From Larus michahellis (Eukaryota; Chordata; Aves; Charadriiformes; Laridae), in assembly GCF_964199755.1 (NCBI RefSeq), contig NC_133900.1, positions 17,437,201-17,501,200 of the forward strand: a DNA stretch of 64,000 bases, read 5' to 3'. Numbering within the stretch: the first letter of the stretch is position 1; every line of letters starts with the position of its first letter. This document shows, one piece after another, positions 40,031 to 51,400 of this stretch. The notes below the pieces were generated by a model that saw only the letters and a list, made by a program, of their open reading frames with translations, was not told the DNA's origin and searched no databases. The position numbers and the translations under genes were made by a program.

Positions 40031-40054
40031 ATAATGACGTTTCATCGTCATTAT
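40031..40054. repeat. Inverted repeat, 9-bp arms, 6-nt loop with CRE half-sites
   Basis: ATAATGACG, loop TTTCAT, CGTCATTAT. TGACG/CGTCA are ATF/CREB half-sites facing each other. Confidence 0.8.
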
Positions 40055-40299
40055 AAGTGTAAATGCTTCGTTGCAAGCATAACCTGACTGGTGAAGTTGC
40101 AAAACAAAAAATAAATTCAAAAAGGGAAAAAAAAAAAAAAGAAAAGAGGTGCTGTAACTCCTATCTGTAGGTACCCTGCTACCTATTAATATACAGAGCA
40201 CGCCTCTCAGAAAGACTGATGTGATGAAGTGGAATTACTATTTGGAAAGTGATAAGAATTGCATAAAGCAAATTCTTCATATCTAAATGTACTAACCAG

Positions 40300-40980
40300 T
40301 TACTTGGAAGAACACGTTATCATTTAAGAGAGTATATGATAGTTTAGTTTTTAGGCAGTGAAATTATTTCTACTATGAATTATTCATCTCCTGTACTGCT
40401 CATGTAAAGGGGCAGTGACTCCTTTTATCAACAAAATACTCTTTATTGACATTAAGAACAGCATTTAATTGAACCTATTTCCCCAATTATCGTCAGAAAA
40501 GAGTTTACACTGGTGTTTTGGAAAAATGTTTTAGGAAGATTTATCAGCGCTGCAAAAAAAGCTGTCTATGAACTAATGGAATTAGATTATCTTTGAATTC
40601 TCTCCACCAGAACTTAGAATGGCCACTAATTCCTTTCTTTGCTCTTTTGGTGTTTGCAAAGGGGTTCACTAAAGCCTGAATTGATATAATTATTGGCTTG
40701 GATTGTTAGAGATTTAGGCCAGATGGCTATGGGTTTCTAAAGTCCCAGTTGCTTGTGTTAGCTTTTCTAGTTTGCCTATAGGGTTTGGAGATCAGCAATT
40801 TGAAAGGGCTGCAAACTTGTAAAACAGTATTATTCATGGGGGCAGAATGTTCATCAGCGTGACCCAGTACTAAATACATTCATTATGGGCATTTCTATTC
40901 TGCACAATTTGCCACACGGCGCTGGTTTGTGAAAAAAAAAGAGACAATGGCTTATAAAATGCTTTTGAATGCTTAAAAAG
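40300..40980. promoter_or_regulatory. Candidate conserved element(s) upstream of PCDH18
   Basis: A 680-bp stretch with no long ORF and little simple sequence, 2-2.6 kb before the start codon. It contains many TAAT/ATTA cores and a CATTCATTATGGGC segment. Suggestive of proximal regulatory DNA only. Confidence 0.2.
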
Positions 40981-41403
40981 AAGGAGAGTTCACGCTGAGC
41001 CTCCTCTGCTTGCTTTTTCAGCAAGAACCTTCTTAGTGACTTTGCTTTGCTGAGAGTAAGTAAATTGGGAGAATGAGAGATTTACTTTTTACATTTTTGG
41101 ACACGGCGGGGAATAGGAAAGGAGCAATAAAAGAGAGTGATGGTATGATTATGGGCAACGCCGATAAACAAACGGGCAAAGTTAGCAGAAAAACACCGAA
41201 AAGCACGGCGAGGCTGCGGCTAAAATGGTAAACTTAAAAAGCAAATGAAAAGAAGAGGAAATAGAAATCACATCATAAATAGAGACATTTGAAACGAGAA
41301 GAACACATCGGGCTCTGTGACCCGGGTGCAGCCTGAAGCTCACATAATGATCTATAGCGTTGCTAGTGCACCCAAAATACACCGTCGACTCAGCCATAAG
41401 ATT

Positions 41404-41423
41404 GGGGGGGGGGTGGGGGGGGG
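41404..41423 (+). repeat. G-rich tract (G10-T-G9)
   Basis: Two long G runs separated by one T, about 750 bp upstream of the CpG island. Potential G-quadruplex. Confidence 0.9.
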
Positions 41424-42301
41424 TGCAAAGGTGTTGCAGTGTAAACGTGAAAACAGTTTTCGGCAACAGCAGAGAGGCGAGGCAATTGTCACTTTCCGAA
41501 CACTTGATCTACCCTGTGGCTTCTTTCTCTTTAAAACGCTTGGCATGTGGGAGGTGTACTCAGCACAAATTGTCATGGTGAAGCACGAAGGGCTTTTCCA
41601 ACTAGGAGGAAAAAGGTCTTCTGAAGAACCACTGGAAACAGCAAATAAAAAAGCGGAGGAACCCAGAGAGGCAACCGCACACCCGCACGAACCGAGTTGG
41701 GGCAAAGGCAGCTGCGCTGGGGCCAGGAACGCGGCGAGCGGGAGCCGGGGGAAGGACAGGAGCGCGCAGAATGCGACCGGCTGGGCAAGGAGGAGGGAGA
41801 GACTTCAAGGAACGCAGGAGATCTGCCCGTGCTCCAGGCAGGAGCGCAGATGTTGAGGAAAAAGCAGGTAATGGGTAAATAAGCAGCAAGAAGACGCTCT
41901 TGAGGCATGGTTAGAGAGACCCTCCCCCCCCCACCCCCCCCGGTCCTTTACTAAGCAAACGCGCTAAAAAGATCCCAGTTAGTTAAACAAGGCAACCTAA
42001 AAGTATGTAAATTAGGCGGTTTTTCCCGGCAGGAAGGGGAGGAATGAAAATCACAAAAAAAAAAAAACCACGCGCTTGAAAGTGCCCTGAAAATGGGGGG
42101 GGAGAAGTTGATTTAAAGTTGCCTTTTAGTCATTTGTGTGCTTCCCTCCCCTTTCCGCCCCCCCCCCCGTTGGCGGCGGCACACGGTCGGCGAGCGGGGG
42201 CTGACGGAGGAGCCCCCCCCCCCCCCCCCGCCTCCTCCGCCCCCCGCCCGCCCCTCTCCGCGGCCGCGCAGGGCTGCGGGGCGGCCGCGCTTGTCCCCGG
42301 C

Positions 42302-42325
42302 GGGGGCGGGGCGGGCTGATTGGCT
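42302..42325 (+). promoter_or_regulatory. PCDH18: GC box plus inverted CCAAT box
   Basis: GGGGGCGGGGCGG at 42302-42314 is followed directly by GATTGGCT (inverted CCAAT, NF-Y type) at 42318-42325. The spacing suits a core promoter with initiation roughly 60-150 bp downstream, inside or just after the A-rich tract. Confidence 0.55.
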
Positions 42326-42347
42326 GGACGGGGTTCCACATGCCGGG

Positions 42348-42446
42348 CAAAAAAAAAAAAAAAAAACCAAACAAAAAAACAACCCACTAAAAAAAAAAAC
42401 CAACCCAAAACCACACACCCAACAGAGAAAAAAAAAAAAAAAAAAA
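42348..42446 (+). repeat. A/C-rich tract inside the PCDH18 CpG island
   Basis: Two A/C-only runs (42348-42387 and 42389-42424) separated by one T, then an A18 run. It interrupts an otherwise very GC-rich promoter region. On the opposite strand it is a T/G tract. Confidence 0.9.
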
Positions 42447-42741
42447 GGCTTTGTCTTGAGGAGTTGGAGCCAAGTTGCGGAGGATTTTAGGCTGGAGCCG
42501 GCGAGCGAGGGGTTTTCATTCTGGCGGCGAGGAGGAGGGAGAGGGAAGGCGAGAGGAGCTCGGCGGGAGGAGGGAGGAGAGGCTGCGGATCCCGGCGGCT
42601 GCATCCCGGCCCTCCCTGAATGCCGGCGGCGGGAGAGGAGCCGGTTGCCCGGACACGTTTCAGCCTGGAAGAGGAGCGGGGAGTCAAATGAGAGAGCGGG
42701 GATTGCGTACAGATCGCGTGTGGATGCCCTGGCACGGTGTG

Positions 42742-42748
42742 TATAAAA
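42742..42748 (+). promoter_or_regulatory. TATA-like box upstream of PCDH18
   Basis: TATAAAA lies about 180 bp before the start codon. If used, transcription would begin near 42772 in the T-rich run. It may instead be a chance match inside the 5'UTR of a longer transcript. Confidence 0.3.
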
Positions 42749-42860
42749 ACAGAGAAAAAGTTTTTTCCTTTTTTTTTTTTTTTCCCTCTTTTTTTCTGAT
42801 CGGGTACGATATTGATACTTGGCTGACTGGAAAAGGTGTTTTCAAGTTTTAAAGGACCAG

Positions 42861-42911
42861 ATGAGCGCTGGGTTTAAGGTACCGGAGGAAGTGGAAGTAA
42901 TTGCTTTTTAA
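42861..42911 (+). other. Upstream ORF (16 codons plus stop) in the PCDH18 leader
   Basis: ATG AGC GCT ... GCT TTT TAA is a closed 16-codon frame ending 14 nt before the PCDH18 start codon. Its start context (CAG before ATG, A at +4) is weak. At least three other leader ATGs are visible (42620, 42688 and 42723 areas) if transcription starts in the CpG island. It could reduce translation of the main frame; this is not established. Confidence 0.4.
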
Positions 42912-42925
42912 CTTGCTTTGGAGAA

Positions 42926-45430
42926 ATGAATTGCAAAAACTTACAAATGCACCACCTCGGCAATAAAATGCACTTTATATTCATTTTTGCACTGATGATA
43001 GTATCTTTCAATAAGGCTGTGCTGGGCAAGAATTTGAAATACAGGATTTATGAGGAGCAGAGAGTTGGATCAGTAATTGCCAGACTGTCGGAGGATGTGG
43101 CTGATGTTCTATTGAAAATGCCTAACCCTTCCTCGGTTCGCTTTCGAGCCATGCAGAGGGGGAAGTCTCCCTTGCTTGTAGTCCGTGAGGATAACGGAGA
43201 AATCAGCATAGGAGCTAAAATTGACCGGGAACAACTCTGCCAGAAGAACTTAAACTGCTCCATAGAGTTTGATGTGATCACTCTGCCCACTGAACATCTG
43301 CAGCTTTTCCATGTTGAAGTTGAAGTGCTGGACATTAATGACAACTCTCCCCAGTTTTCCAGAGCTCTTATCCCTATCGAAATATCAGAGAGCGCGGCTG
43401 TCGGAACCCGGATCCCTTTGGACAGCGCTTTTGATCCCGACGTAGGGGACAACTCCCTTCACACTTACTCCCTTTCTGCAAATGATTTTTTTAGTATCGA
43501 GGTGAGAACCAGGACTGACGGTGCTAAGTATGCAGAGCTGATCGTGGTTAAAGAGCTGGACCGGGAGCTGAAGTCGAGTTACGAACTCCAGCTGACTGCT
43601 TCAGATAAAGGGGTGCCTCAGAGATCTGGATCATCCCTCCTGAAAATCAGCATTTCTGATTCCAATGACAACAGCCCTGTTTTCGAGCAACAGTCATATA
43701 TAATCCAACTCTTAGAAAATTCCCCGATTGGGACGTTGCTCATAGACCTCAATGCTACTGATCCAGATGAGGGCGCTAATGGTAAAGTCGTGTACTCTTT
43801 TAGTAGTCATGTGTCTGCCAAAATTATAGAGACTTTTAAGATAGATTCAGAAAAGGGCCATCTGACCCTCCTGAAGCAAGTGGACTACGAAGTAACCAAA
43901 TCGTATGAAATTGATGCTCAGGCTCAAGACCTGGGGCCAAATTCTATTCCAGCTCACTGCAAAATTATAATTAAAATTGTGGATGTGAATGACAACAGAC
44001 CCGAAATTAACTTAAACCTGATGTCCCCAGAGAAAGAAGAGGTGGCTTACATTTCTGAAGGGTCACCCCTGGACACTTTTGTTGCCCTGGTCAGAGTGCA
44101 AGACAAGGACTCTGGAGTGAATGGAGAGATAGTTTGCAAGCTTCATGGACACGGCCACTTTAAACTTCAAAAGACTTATGAAAACAACTATTTAATCTTG
44201 ACTAATGCCACTCTAGATAGGGAAAAGAGGTCTGAATACAGCTTGACTGTAATAGCGGAGGACAAGGGAACGCCGAGTCTCTCCACAGTGAAACACTTTA
44301 CTGTCCAAATCAGTGATGAAAATGACAACCCACCCCGCTTCCAGACAAACAGATATGAAGTTGTTATCTTGGAAAATAACTCTCCGGGAGCGTACATCAC
44401 ATCAGTCACAGCCACAGACCCAGATCTAGGCGACAACGGGCAGGTGACCTACACTATTTTGGAGAGCTATATTTTGGGAAGTTCTATAACCACCTATGTG
44501 ACCATCGATCCCTCCAATGGGGCCATCTATGCCCTGCGAACCTTCGATCATGAAGAAGTAAACCAGATTGCCTTTATGGTTCAAGCTAGGGATGGAGGGA
44601 GTCAGCAGCTTGTTAGCAATACCACAGTTGTTCTAACCATCATTGACGAAAACGACAACGCTCCTGTCATTGTGGGGCCAGCGCTACGCAACAGCACAGC
44701 AGAAATCTCCATCCCTAAGGATGCTGGAATTGGCTTTCTTGTCACCAGGATAAGGGCTACAGATAGAGACTCTGGTATGAACTCTGAACTCAGCTGCTCC
44801 ATAGCAGCTGACAAGGAAAACAGCATCTTTGTGATGGATCCCAAAACCTGTGACATCTCTATCAACGTGAGCGTTGAATCCATTCCAGCAAAACAATGGG
44901 AATTTTTTGTGATAGTCCAGGACAAAGGCAGTCCTCAGCTTAGTACTAAAGCACTTCTGAAATGTACTGTTTTTGAGTATGTTTATTCATTTTCAAGCAC
45001 AGAGGCAACTTTGGTAAGCCAGCCCTCCCTGGACGTCTCCATGATAACAATAATATCTTTAGGATCGATATGTGCCGTGTTGTTGGTCATTATGGTTATC
45101 TTTGCTACAAGATGTAATCGGGAGAAAAAGGACACCAGGTCCTACAACTGTCGCGTGGCAGAATCGACCTACCAGCACCACCCAAAAAGACCCTCACGAC
45201 AGATCCACAAAGGGGACATTACATTAGTGCCGACAGTTAATGGCACCTTACCCATCAGATCTCACCACAGAGCTTCTCCGTCGTCATCTCCGACCCTGGA
45301 AAGGGGACAAATGAGCAGCCGGCAGAGCCACCACAGCCACCAATCGCTCAACAGCCTGGTGACAATCTCCTCTAACCACGTGCCCGAAAATTTCTCCCTG
45401 GAACTCACCCATGCTACTCCAGCTGTTGAG
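42926..45430 (+). CDS. PCDH18: PCDH18 coding exon 1: signal peptide, all six cadherin repeats, transmembrane helix, proximal tail
   Basis: This exon encodes residues 1-835 in phase 0. The long ectodomain exon is typical of delta protocadherins. Calcium-binding linker motifs of DxNDN type fall at residues 136-140, 245-249, 353-357, 464-468 and 574-578 and separate EC1 to EC6. DRE-type motifs are at 100, 212 and 431, and DxD-type motifs (such as DPDVG and DPDEG) occur through the repeats. N-glycosylation sequons are visible at N110, N276, N427, N484, N565, N589 and N647. The membrane helix is about 705-728, followed by basic stop-transfer residues CNREKK. Start choice: the ATG at 42926 has a purine at -3; in-frame ATGs follow at 42947 (residue 8, weak context; this corresponds to the human start as I recall it) and 42968 (residue 15, A at -3), all before the hydrophobic signal core. 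The true start may therefore be any of the three. The exon ends GAG|GTAAGG. Confidence 0.97.
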
Positions 45431-48400
45431 GTAAGGTCCATACCTCGGTTTTGCACATCCATTCACACAGGCATTCGCTTGGGCGCACGGAGGTGCTCCG
45501 CATGCAACCTGTGAGAGCAACGGGCAATTAGATCCGTGCCCGATGGGAATGTGTTACGGGTTTCTCTCTAGATGTCACAGCTTTGCAGTTTTCCTCCAAT
45601 ATCAACTGAATCCATTACCACAGGGAACAGGATTAAATCGGTTCTTGAGAGGAGTTATTTCTTGGTGCTTCCCTGTGAGGTCGAAAAAGCAGAGTGTAGC
45701 ATAGAGAGTGTTCTGCTCTGGTTTACTGCTTTTTCTTCCTTTCTTCTTTGCCTTCCCTTTCCCTCCGTATAGCTCAGTTTAAGAACGAGTGCCAGAGGGT
45801 TTATATACGGAAACAGTACAGGGAATTCTTTCATGAATGGGGATGGAGAACTAAAAGGTTAAACACTGACAGGGTTTAAGTACAGCTGTTGTAACAACAT
45901 ATGATCGTAGTGTATCTCATATGTATACACGCTCTATCTCAAACTTCGAGCCTACCTAGCCGAGTTTTTACTGCAAATGCCGTGGAATGGCTTAAATGAG
46001 AGCTGTGTCCCGGTAACTCCTTACAGGCAGAGCAATGGCTTTTTATTTTGAATTTGGATCCCGGAATGGTAAAGGGTTAATTCTAATCTACTAAAACAAA
46101 ACAAAACTCCACCTCTGTTTAATTACTTGTTTTACTTGTTAATGAATTAATGATTATGAGTTCAGAGGCTAATGAACAGCAGTGTGTTTCCTCATTGTAC
46201 AGAGTCTTCAGATGCTTCCTGTGGCAGACACTACACTACAAAATAGTCTGTTGTACTGCATTATGTATGTGCAGGAATTTGATTTAATTAAACTTTAAAG
46301 GAAAAAAAAAAAACAACCACCCAACAAACAAACCTGAGAAGTGAACTAGTGCTTTTAAAACTAAGAATTTGAGGTTTCATTTCAAGGAATCAGTGTCTTC
46401 ACCTTTTCTTTAGCAGGTTTCTCAACTTCTCTCGATGCTTCACCAGGGCCAGTATCAACCAAGGCCAAGTTTTCGAGGAAACAAGTATTCCAGAAGCTAC
46501 AGGTAAGGATCTGGACTGTTCTGCTGCGCATGCCTGTACATGTATCAGAAAATATGTATTTTTAATCAAAAAGCAGAGCGCAACATACGTGAGATAATGT
46601 AATTCCAGGATCACCACAATTCTCTTTACAGATATGCCCTACAAGATATGGATAAATTCAGCTTGAAAGACAGCGGCCGGGGTGATAGTGAAGCTGGAGA
46701 CAGTGATTATGATTTGGGGAGAGAGTCTCCGATTGACAGACTTCTTGGGGAAGGATTCAGTGACCTTTTCCTTACAGATGGGAGAATTCCTGCAGGTAAG
46801 AGCACAATGGAAGCCGAAACAGTTTATTTACAGTGCTGCCTGGCTGTCACTTTGATAAAGCTACTACTGAGAAAGCAAAAATTCTTTAGCTTTCAAGTCC
46901 TGTGTTTCCTTCCTTTTTACTCTGCTTCATGTTAAATATTGAGCCGAAGCCTTCACATACCTAGTAAAATGAAACCTCAGACACAACTGAAAATCTGCCC
47001 AGAGCGATGCCTACTTTTTTCTACTACTCACATCATCATGAGCTGGCTCCAAATTCCCTCCAAAAGCACGATCTGCTCCACGTCCTTAGACTTTTAATGA
47101 CTGGGTGGATGTTTTTGCAATGCTAGGCGGTTGTGGTTTGTTAAAAATACACTGAACTATAATTTGTGAGATACGTTTTCCACAGTGGGTTTGATCCGTA
47201 CCACACAAACTTCTCCTGTTCAGAAATGGATTGTGAAAGTGGTCTAGAAATATGGGTGGAGAAGAAAGAAAAGTGTATTTTTTTCCCACTGAAAAATGAA
47301 GTTGAGTGGCAAGGGAAGGATATAAACACGTCCCAGATTTTAAATCTTGCAACCCTGGAAGAAAGAGCTGAAGAGGTGCCATTCAGGGACACAGGGCAGA
47401 AAAGACAAAAAGCCAGAAAAGGGCGAGTGAAAGTAAGATAAACACACACGTACGTATTCATATGTATGAAGTAACACTGCTAAATTTTATGCCCAGTTAT
47501 AAGTTGAATAAAAGAGGCTGTGGGAAATCACGCTAAGTACAGGTATGAACATTTTGTACTTACTGTAGTAATTATACAGCCACTGGTTGCATCCTAGATC
47601 TTGTGCTTATTTCGGATCATATTCGGTTTTCTCTGTATAACCGACAGGGCTGGATAATTTCAGTATGGTTCACTGAACCAAGAGCGTAAACTTAAAAAGT
47701 TCAGTAAAGCCGTTTTACACTCGGGGGCAGATTGCTCTGTGGGGTGGTGCAGCACACGCGCCCTCCTGCAGGGACCCCCACGTGCTGCCGGGGCTGGAGG
47801 AGAGGAGCCGCAGCCCCTTCCCTCTGCTGCCACAGAAAACACCGGTGAGGGGATTGCACCTGACCTTGGTGCATTTCACCTTAAGAAATATGCTGTTACG
47901 CTAGGCAAGAGTAAACCCCAAAAGTTTGATTTATTCTTCTTACACATTTTGACTTTAAAATTTTCTTTGTGTATTTTGCTCCGGACTTGGTGGTGTTGTC
48001 ACCTACCCAGGCATTCACTTACCTCCTCGATTTAGTCTTAGGTACCCAGCGTTTCAAAACCAGACACCTTGAAAAAATTACTATTTTTTCAGAATCCTTA
48101 AACTGGAGTCCTAGTATATCTTTATCCTCGTCTCCCCCAGCTCCTACTCCTTACTCCTCTGCCCGCTAGCGTGAGGCATGTCTGGCTCTCCCCTGGGGTT
48201 CGGAAGGAGGCAGGGAGGGACCTGCCGGAGCTCTCAGTTGCCGGGGGAACTTCAAGTGCAATGGTGTTTGCACTGGCATCCAGCCCCGCGGCTGCCGAGG
48301 AAGAGCTGCCCCCTTCCCGGTGGGCAGCTGGGGGGCTGCCAGCAGGCGGGACCGGTTGCCTTCATGGCTAGCTGAAATGCCCATGACTCATTTTCAGCTC

Positions 48401-51400
48401 TTGCAATTCGGTCTCTAAACAGGGGTAGGATTTCCAAAAGTACCCGTCCAATCGCCTCCCAAGTAAGGAAAACGCCTGCTGAGTGCAGACGGAACTGGGT
48501 TGGGTTATCCAGGCGGGCATTTAATCTCACCCAGGCATCCGCTTGCTGCTCTGCGTGGTCTTAATCCATCAGATAAGTATGCTGAACCTGTTCAGATGGG
48601 ACCTGAATTGATCAGCAGTCCAAACAAATCAAAAGGAAAAGAAAACTTCCCGGAGGTTTCCTGTTCTCCGTTTTTGAAAGGTTTCTGCATTGTCAGTCCA
48701 GACACAGGCAAAGTGCTTTGAGAAAAGTCCTTTCAGTTTGTCCCTTTAAGGTGGCACTGGACAGGAATGGAGCCAGCGCCTCGAAACTTCAAAATTGACA
48801 TGATCAGAAAGTTAAATAACTGTCCTTGAAAGGCTTGTTTCTTTCTCTCCCACTTTTTAAATCCCAGCCAATAAGCTTTTAAGTTCTGGGGAAAAACAAA
48901 TAAATGCTGTTGTGCATCTGGGCTTTTTTTACTTATTCCTGGTTTAAGGACAGGCCGTGACACCGTTCATTTCCTCGGAGTATCTTTTGTCCTTATGTTC
49001 AGGAATGTCAGCATTTATTATCTTATACCAAACCCAATCCTGATAACATCAGTAACAAAACTCAGAATAAGCCAACCCTCACTCCTATGCTAGACCATCG
49101 AAAGTCTCCCATTAATTTACAGGAGTCATCTTAATTAGAAGAGTAATCCTCCCCTTCTGGGATGAGCTGAGAGCTGGTCCAAGCCCCATGGATCACTTAG
49201 ATATCTTTTCTCCTTGCTGACTCCTAGGCGTTTTATGTAAAACAGCACACGTGTGCTTTTCATACGTGGGAACAAAGCACTTGAAGGCATTTTCAGCCAC
49301 TCGTATCAAAACTTCAGCCCCTGATGTTTCCTAGGTTGCTTCGTTTGTTCGAAGCTCACTGGATCAGCAGGCCCTTTGCAATAGCTTGTGCAGCATCCAG
49401 CCTGCAGCCTGGACTTGTATTCTTGAAGAAATTCATACTGTCACATGTAAAACACAGAGAAAGTTTATTCTCAGAGGAATGGAAAGGGCATTAGGAAAGC
49501 AAACAAAATGATAGGCTGTGTAAAGCGCAGAGATAAATAACGCTGACAGTGTGAGAGTAGGACTTTATCAATCACTGATACGTCCTGAGCTCAAATTATT
49601 CCGTTCGGTTCTGCTTACGCCATTGCAAAAAAGATTTTTTCATAAACTGAGCGGGTCCAGAGCCAGATGGGAAACGTGATGAGAAAGCGAGGAAGACTTA
49701 CAGAGCATGACTGCAAACATTTCTTACGTATTCAGTATATAAGGAGTAAGAAAAAGCAGCTCTATTCTGCGTGGGCTAATCTAACCGTTAATTGGTAAGG
49801 GATTAGGGCAGAAGTTTCTTATGGTCAAAATATGCATAACGCAAAGAGTCCGGCATTTCTGAAAATTTTCTTTTGAATTACGTGACTCAAATTCAAGTTA
49901 GCAGCCCCAGCGGCACCTGGGCCTTTTCCAGCAGGTCTGCCAGGCACCCAGGCGGTGCCCAGCATCAGCCGAGGCTTCGTGTCCAACAGAGCTGGTTCAC
50001 TTTGGAGAGGAAAATTTGGCCTCTCTCCTGGCACGCCCCTCTTTGCAGGTCTGTCAAATAGGGCCTGGCTTGGCTCCGCTTCCAGGGACTTTTCCCAGGC
50101 TGCTTCAGTTTGCGGAGGACTCTTGCAGTGGGCCAGTTCGGACCAGCGCAGCTCCCGGGGATGCAGTCACTGACCCCATTGTATTGCTTCTCCCCGAGAG
50201 ACGCTGCTGAGACCAAGCAGCTGAAAGAGCAGCTCTCTTGTCTTCTGCTCTTCAGCCCTCCTGGAAGGCCTGGACGCCCACCTTGGGGGTTAGAGCCCCC
50301 CTTGTGCCAAAGCCTGAGCCAGAGCTCCAGTAACCTGAGCTACGGAGCTGCAAGTGCACCCCAGAGTAACTCCAGCATAAACACGGGAGTCGTATGGGGT
50401 GTGAGTTGAGCCCTAGGTAACAACTGGGTTAAAACTTAACTGATTCAGTTAAAAAGGTAATATGGTAGCGGGTCACCTCGTATTCAACGTACACCTCACT
50501 GTCAGATCAAAAGGAGGTGTGTTCATGGAGAGGGAGGTCCCTCTGCACATTTTCCTTCTTTCTTCTTTATTTTCCTTGTCCATTTATTCCCACTTTATTA
50601 CTTTTATATGCTTCTCTAATTACCTATGTAAGACTTCACTAAAACATAAGTAAATGCTTGGAGGCAGAAACTCCTTCATTTTATTTTGTATTTGTTTTAT
50701 GAAACAGCACTGAACAGAGGGAGCAAATGGCTTTAAGTCACAAGTGCTAGTTTTACACCTGGGATTTACATGTTTATCTTCAAGCCTAGTTAAGAGGTCG
50801 TGTTACTGTCTTGCGTGTTCTGCATTTATCATTCTGATTTTTTGAGACCGTTCAGAAATGGAAGTACGTTTCGATCCAGGCCATTTCTATTTGCCACCTT
50901 CCTGCACACAGAATCATAGCATCACAGAATGGCTCAGGTTGGAAGGGACCTTAAAGACCATCTAGTTCCAACCCCCTGCCCTGGGCAGGGACACCTCCCA
51001 CTAGACCAGGCTGCTCAAAGCCCCATCCAGCCTGGCCTTGGACACCTCCAGGGATGGGGCATCCACAGCTTCTCTGGGCAACCTGTTCCAAGTGCCTCAC
51101 CACCCTCACAGGAAAGAATTTCTTGCTAATATCTAGTCTAAATCTCCCGTCTTTCAGTTTAAAACCACTATCCTTTGTCCTATTGCTCCATTCGCTGATA
51201 AGGAGTCCCTCCCCATCTCTCCTGTAGCCCCTTTTAAGTACTGGATGGGGCTATAAGGTCTCCCCGAAGCCTTCTCTTCTCTGGGCTGAACAACCCCAAC
51301 TCTCTCAGCCTGTCCTCACAGCAGAGTTGCTCCAGAAAGTAAACCCAGACACCAGATTTGAACATCTTTGGAGAAGTTCAGTCCTTGTGTTAGTCCCTGC

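Larger units (their letters stand above)
36258..42149. other. Upstream flank of PCDH18
   Basis: No gene was recognised. Contains inverted repeats (38201, 39244, 40031), a tandem duplication (38520), a purine tract (38843), A-runs at 39961 and 40128, and G/C homopolymer tracts at 41404 and 41921-41941 approaching the CpG island. Confidence 0.65.
42150..42720. promoter_or_regulatory. PCDH18: CpG-rich island / PCDH18 promoter and 5'UTR
   Basis: An abrupt shift from AT-rich DNA to GC-rich, CpG-dense sequence immediately upstream of the start exon, broken by an A-rich tract at 42348-42446. It holds a 17-C run (42213-42229), a GC box and an inverted CCAAT box. Developmental protocadherin genes usually start in such islands. 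The exact transcription start cannot be read from sequence. Confidence 0.75.

Noticed and set aside
41317-41908. ORFs of 73-179 codons upstream of the CpG island
   Set aside because: Overlapping frames on both strands in purine-rich DNA next to a G10-T-G9 tract; no family resemblance.
42113-42746. Long ORFs of 163 and 202 codons across the CpG island
   Set aside because: Translations are runs of Pro, Gly, Lys and Phe caused by homopolymers and GC-rich DNA. They lie in the promoter/5'UTR.
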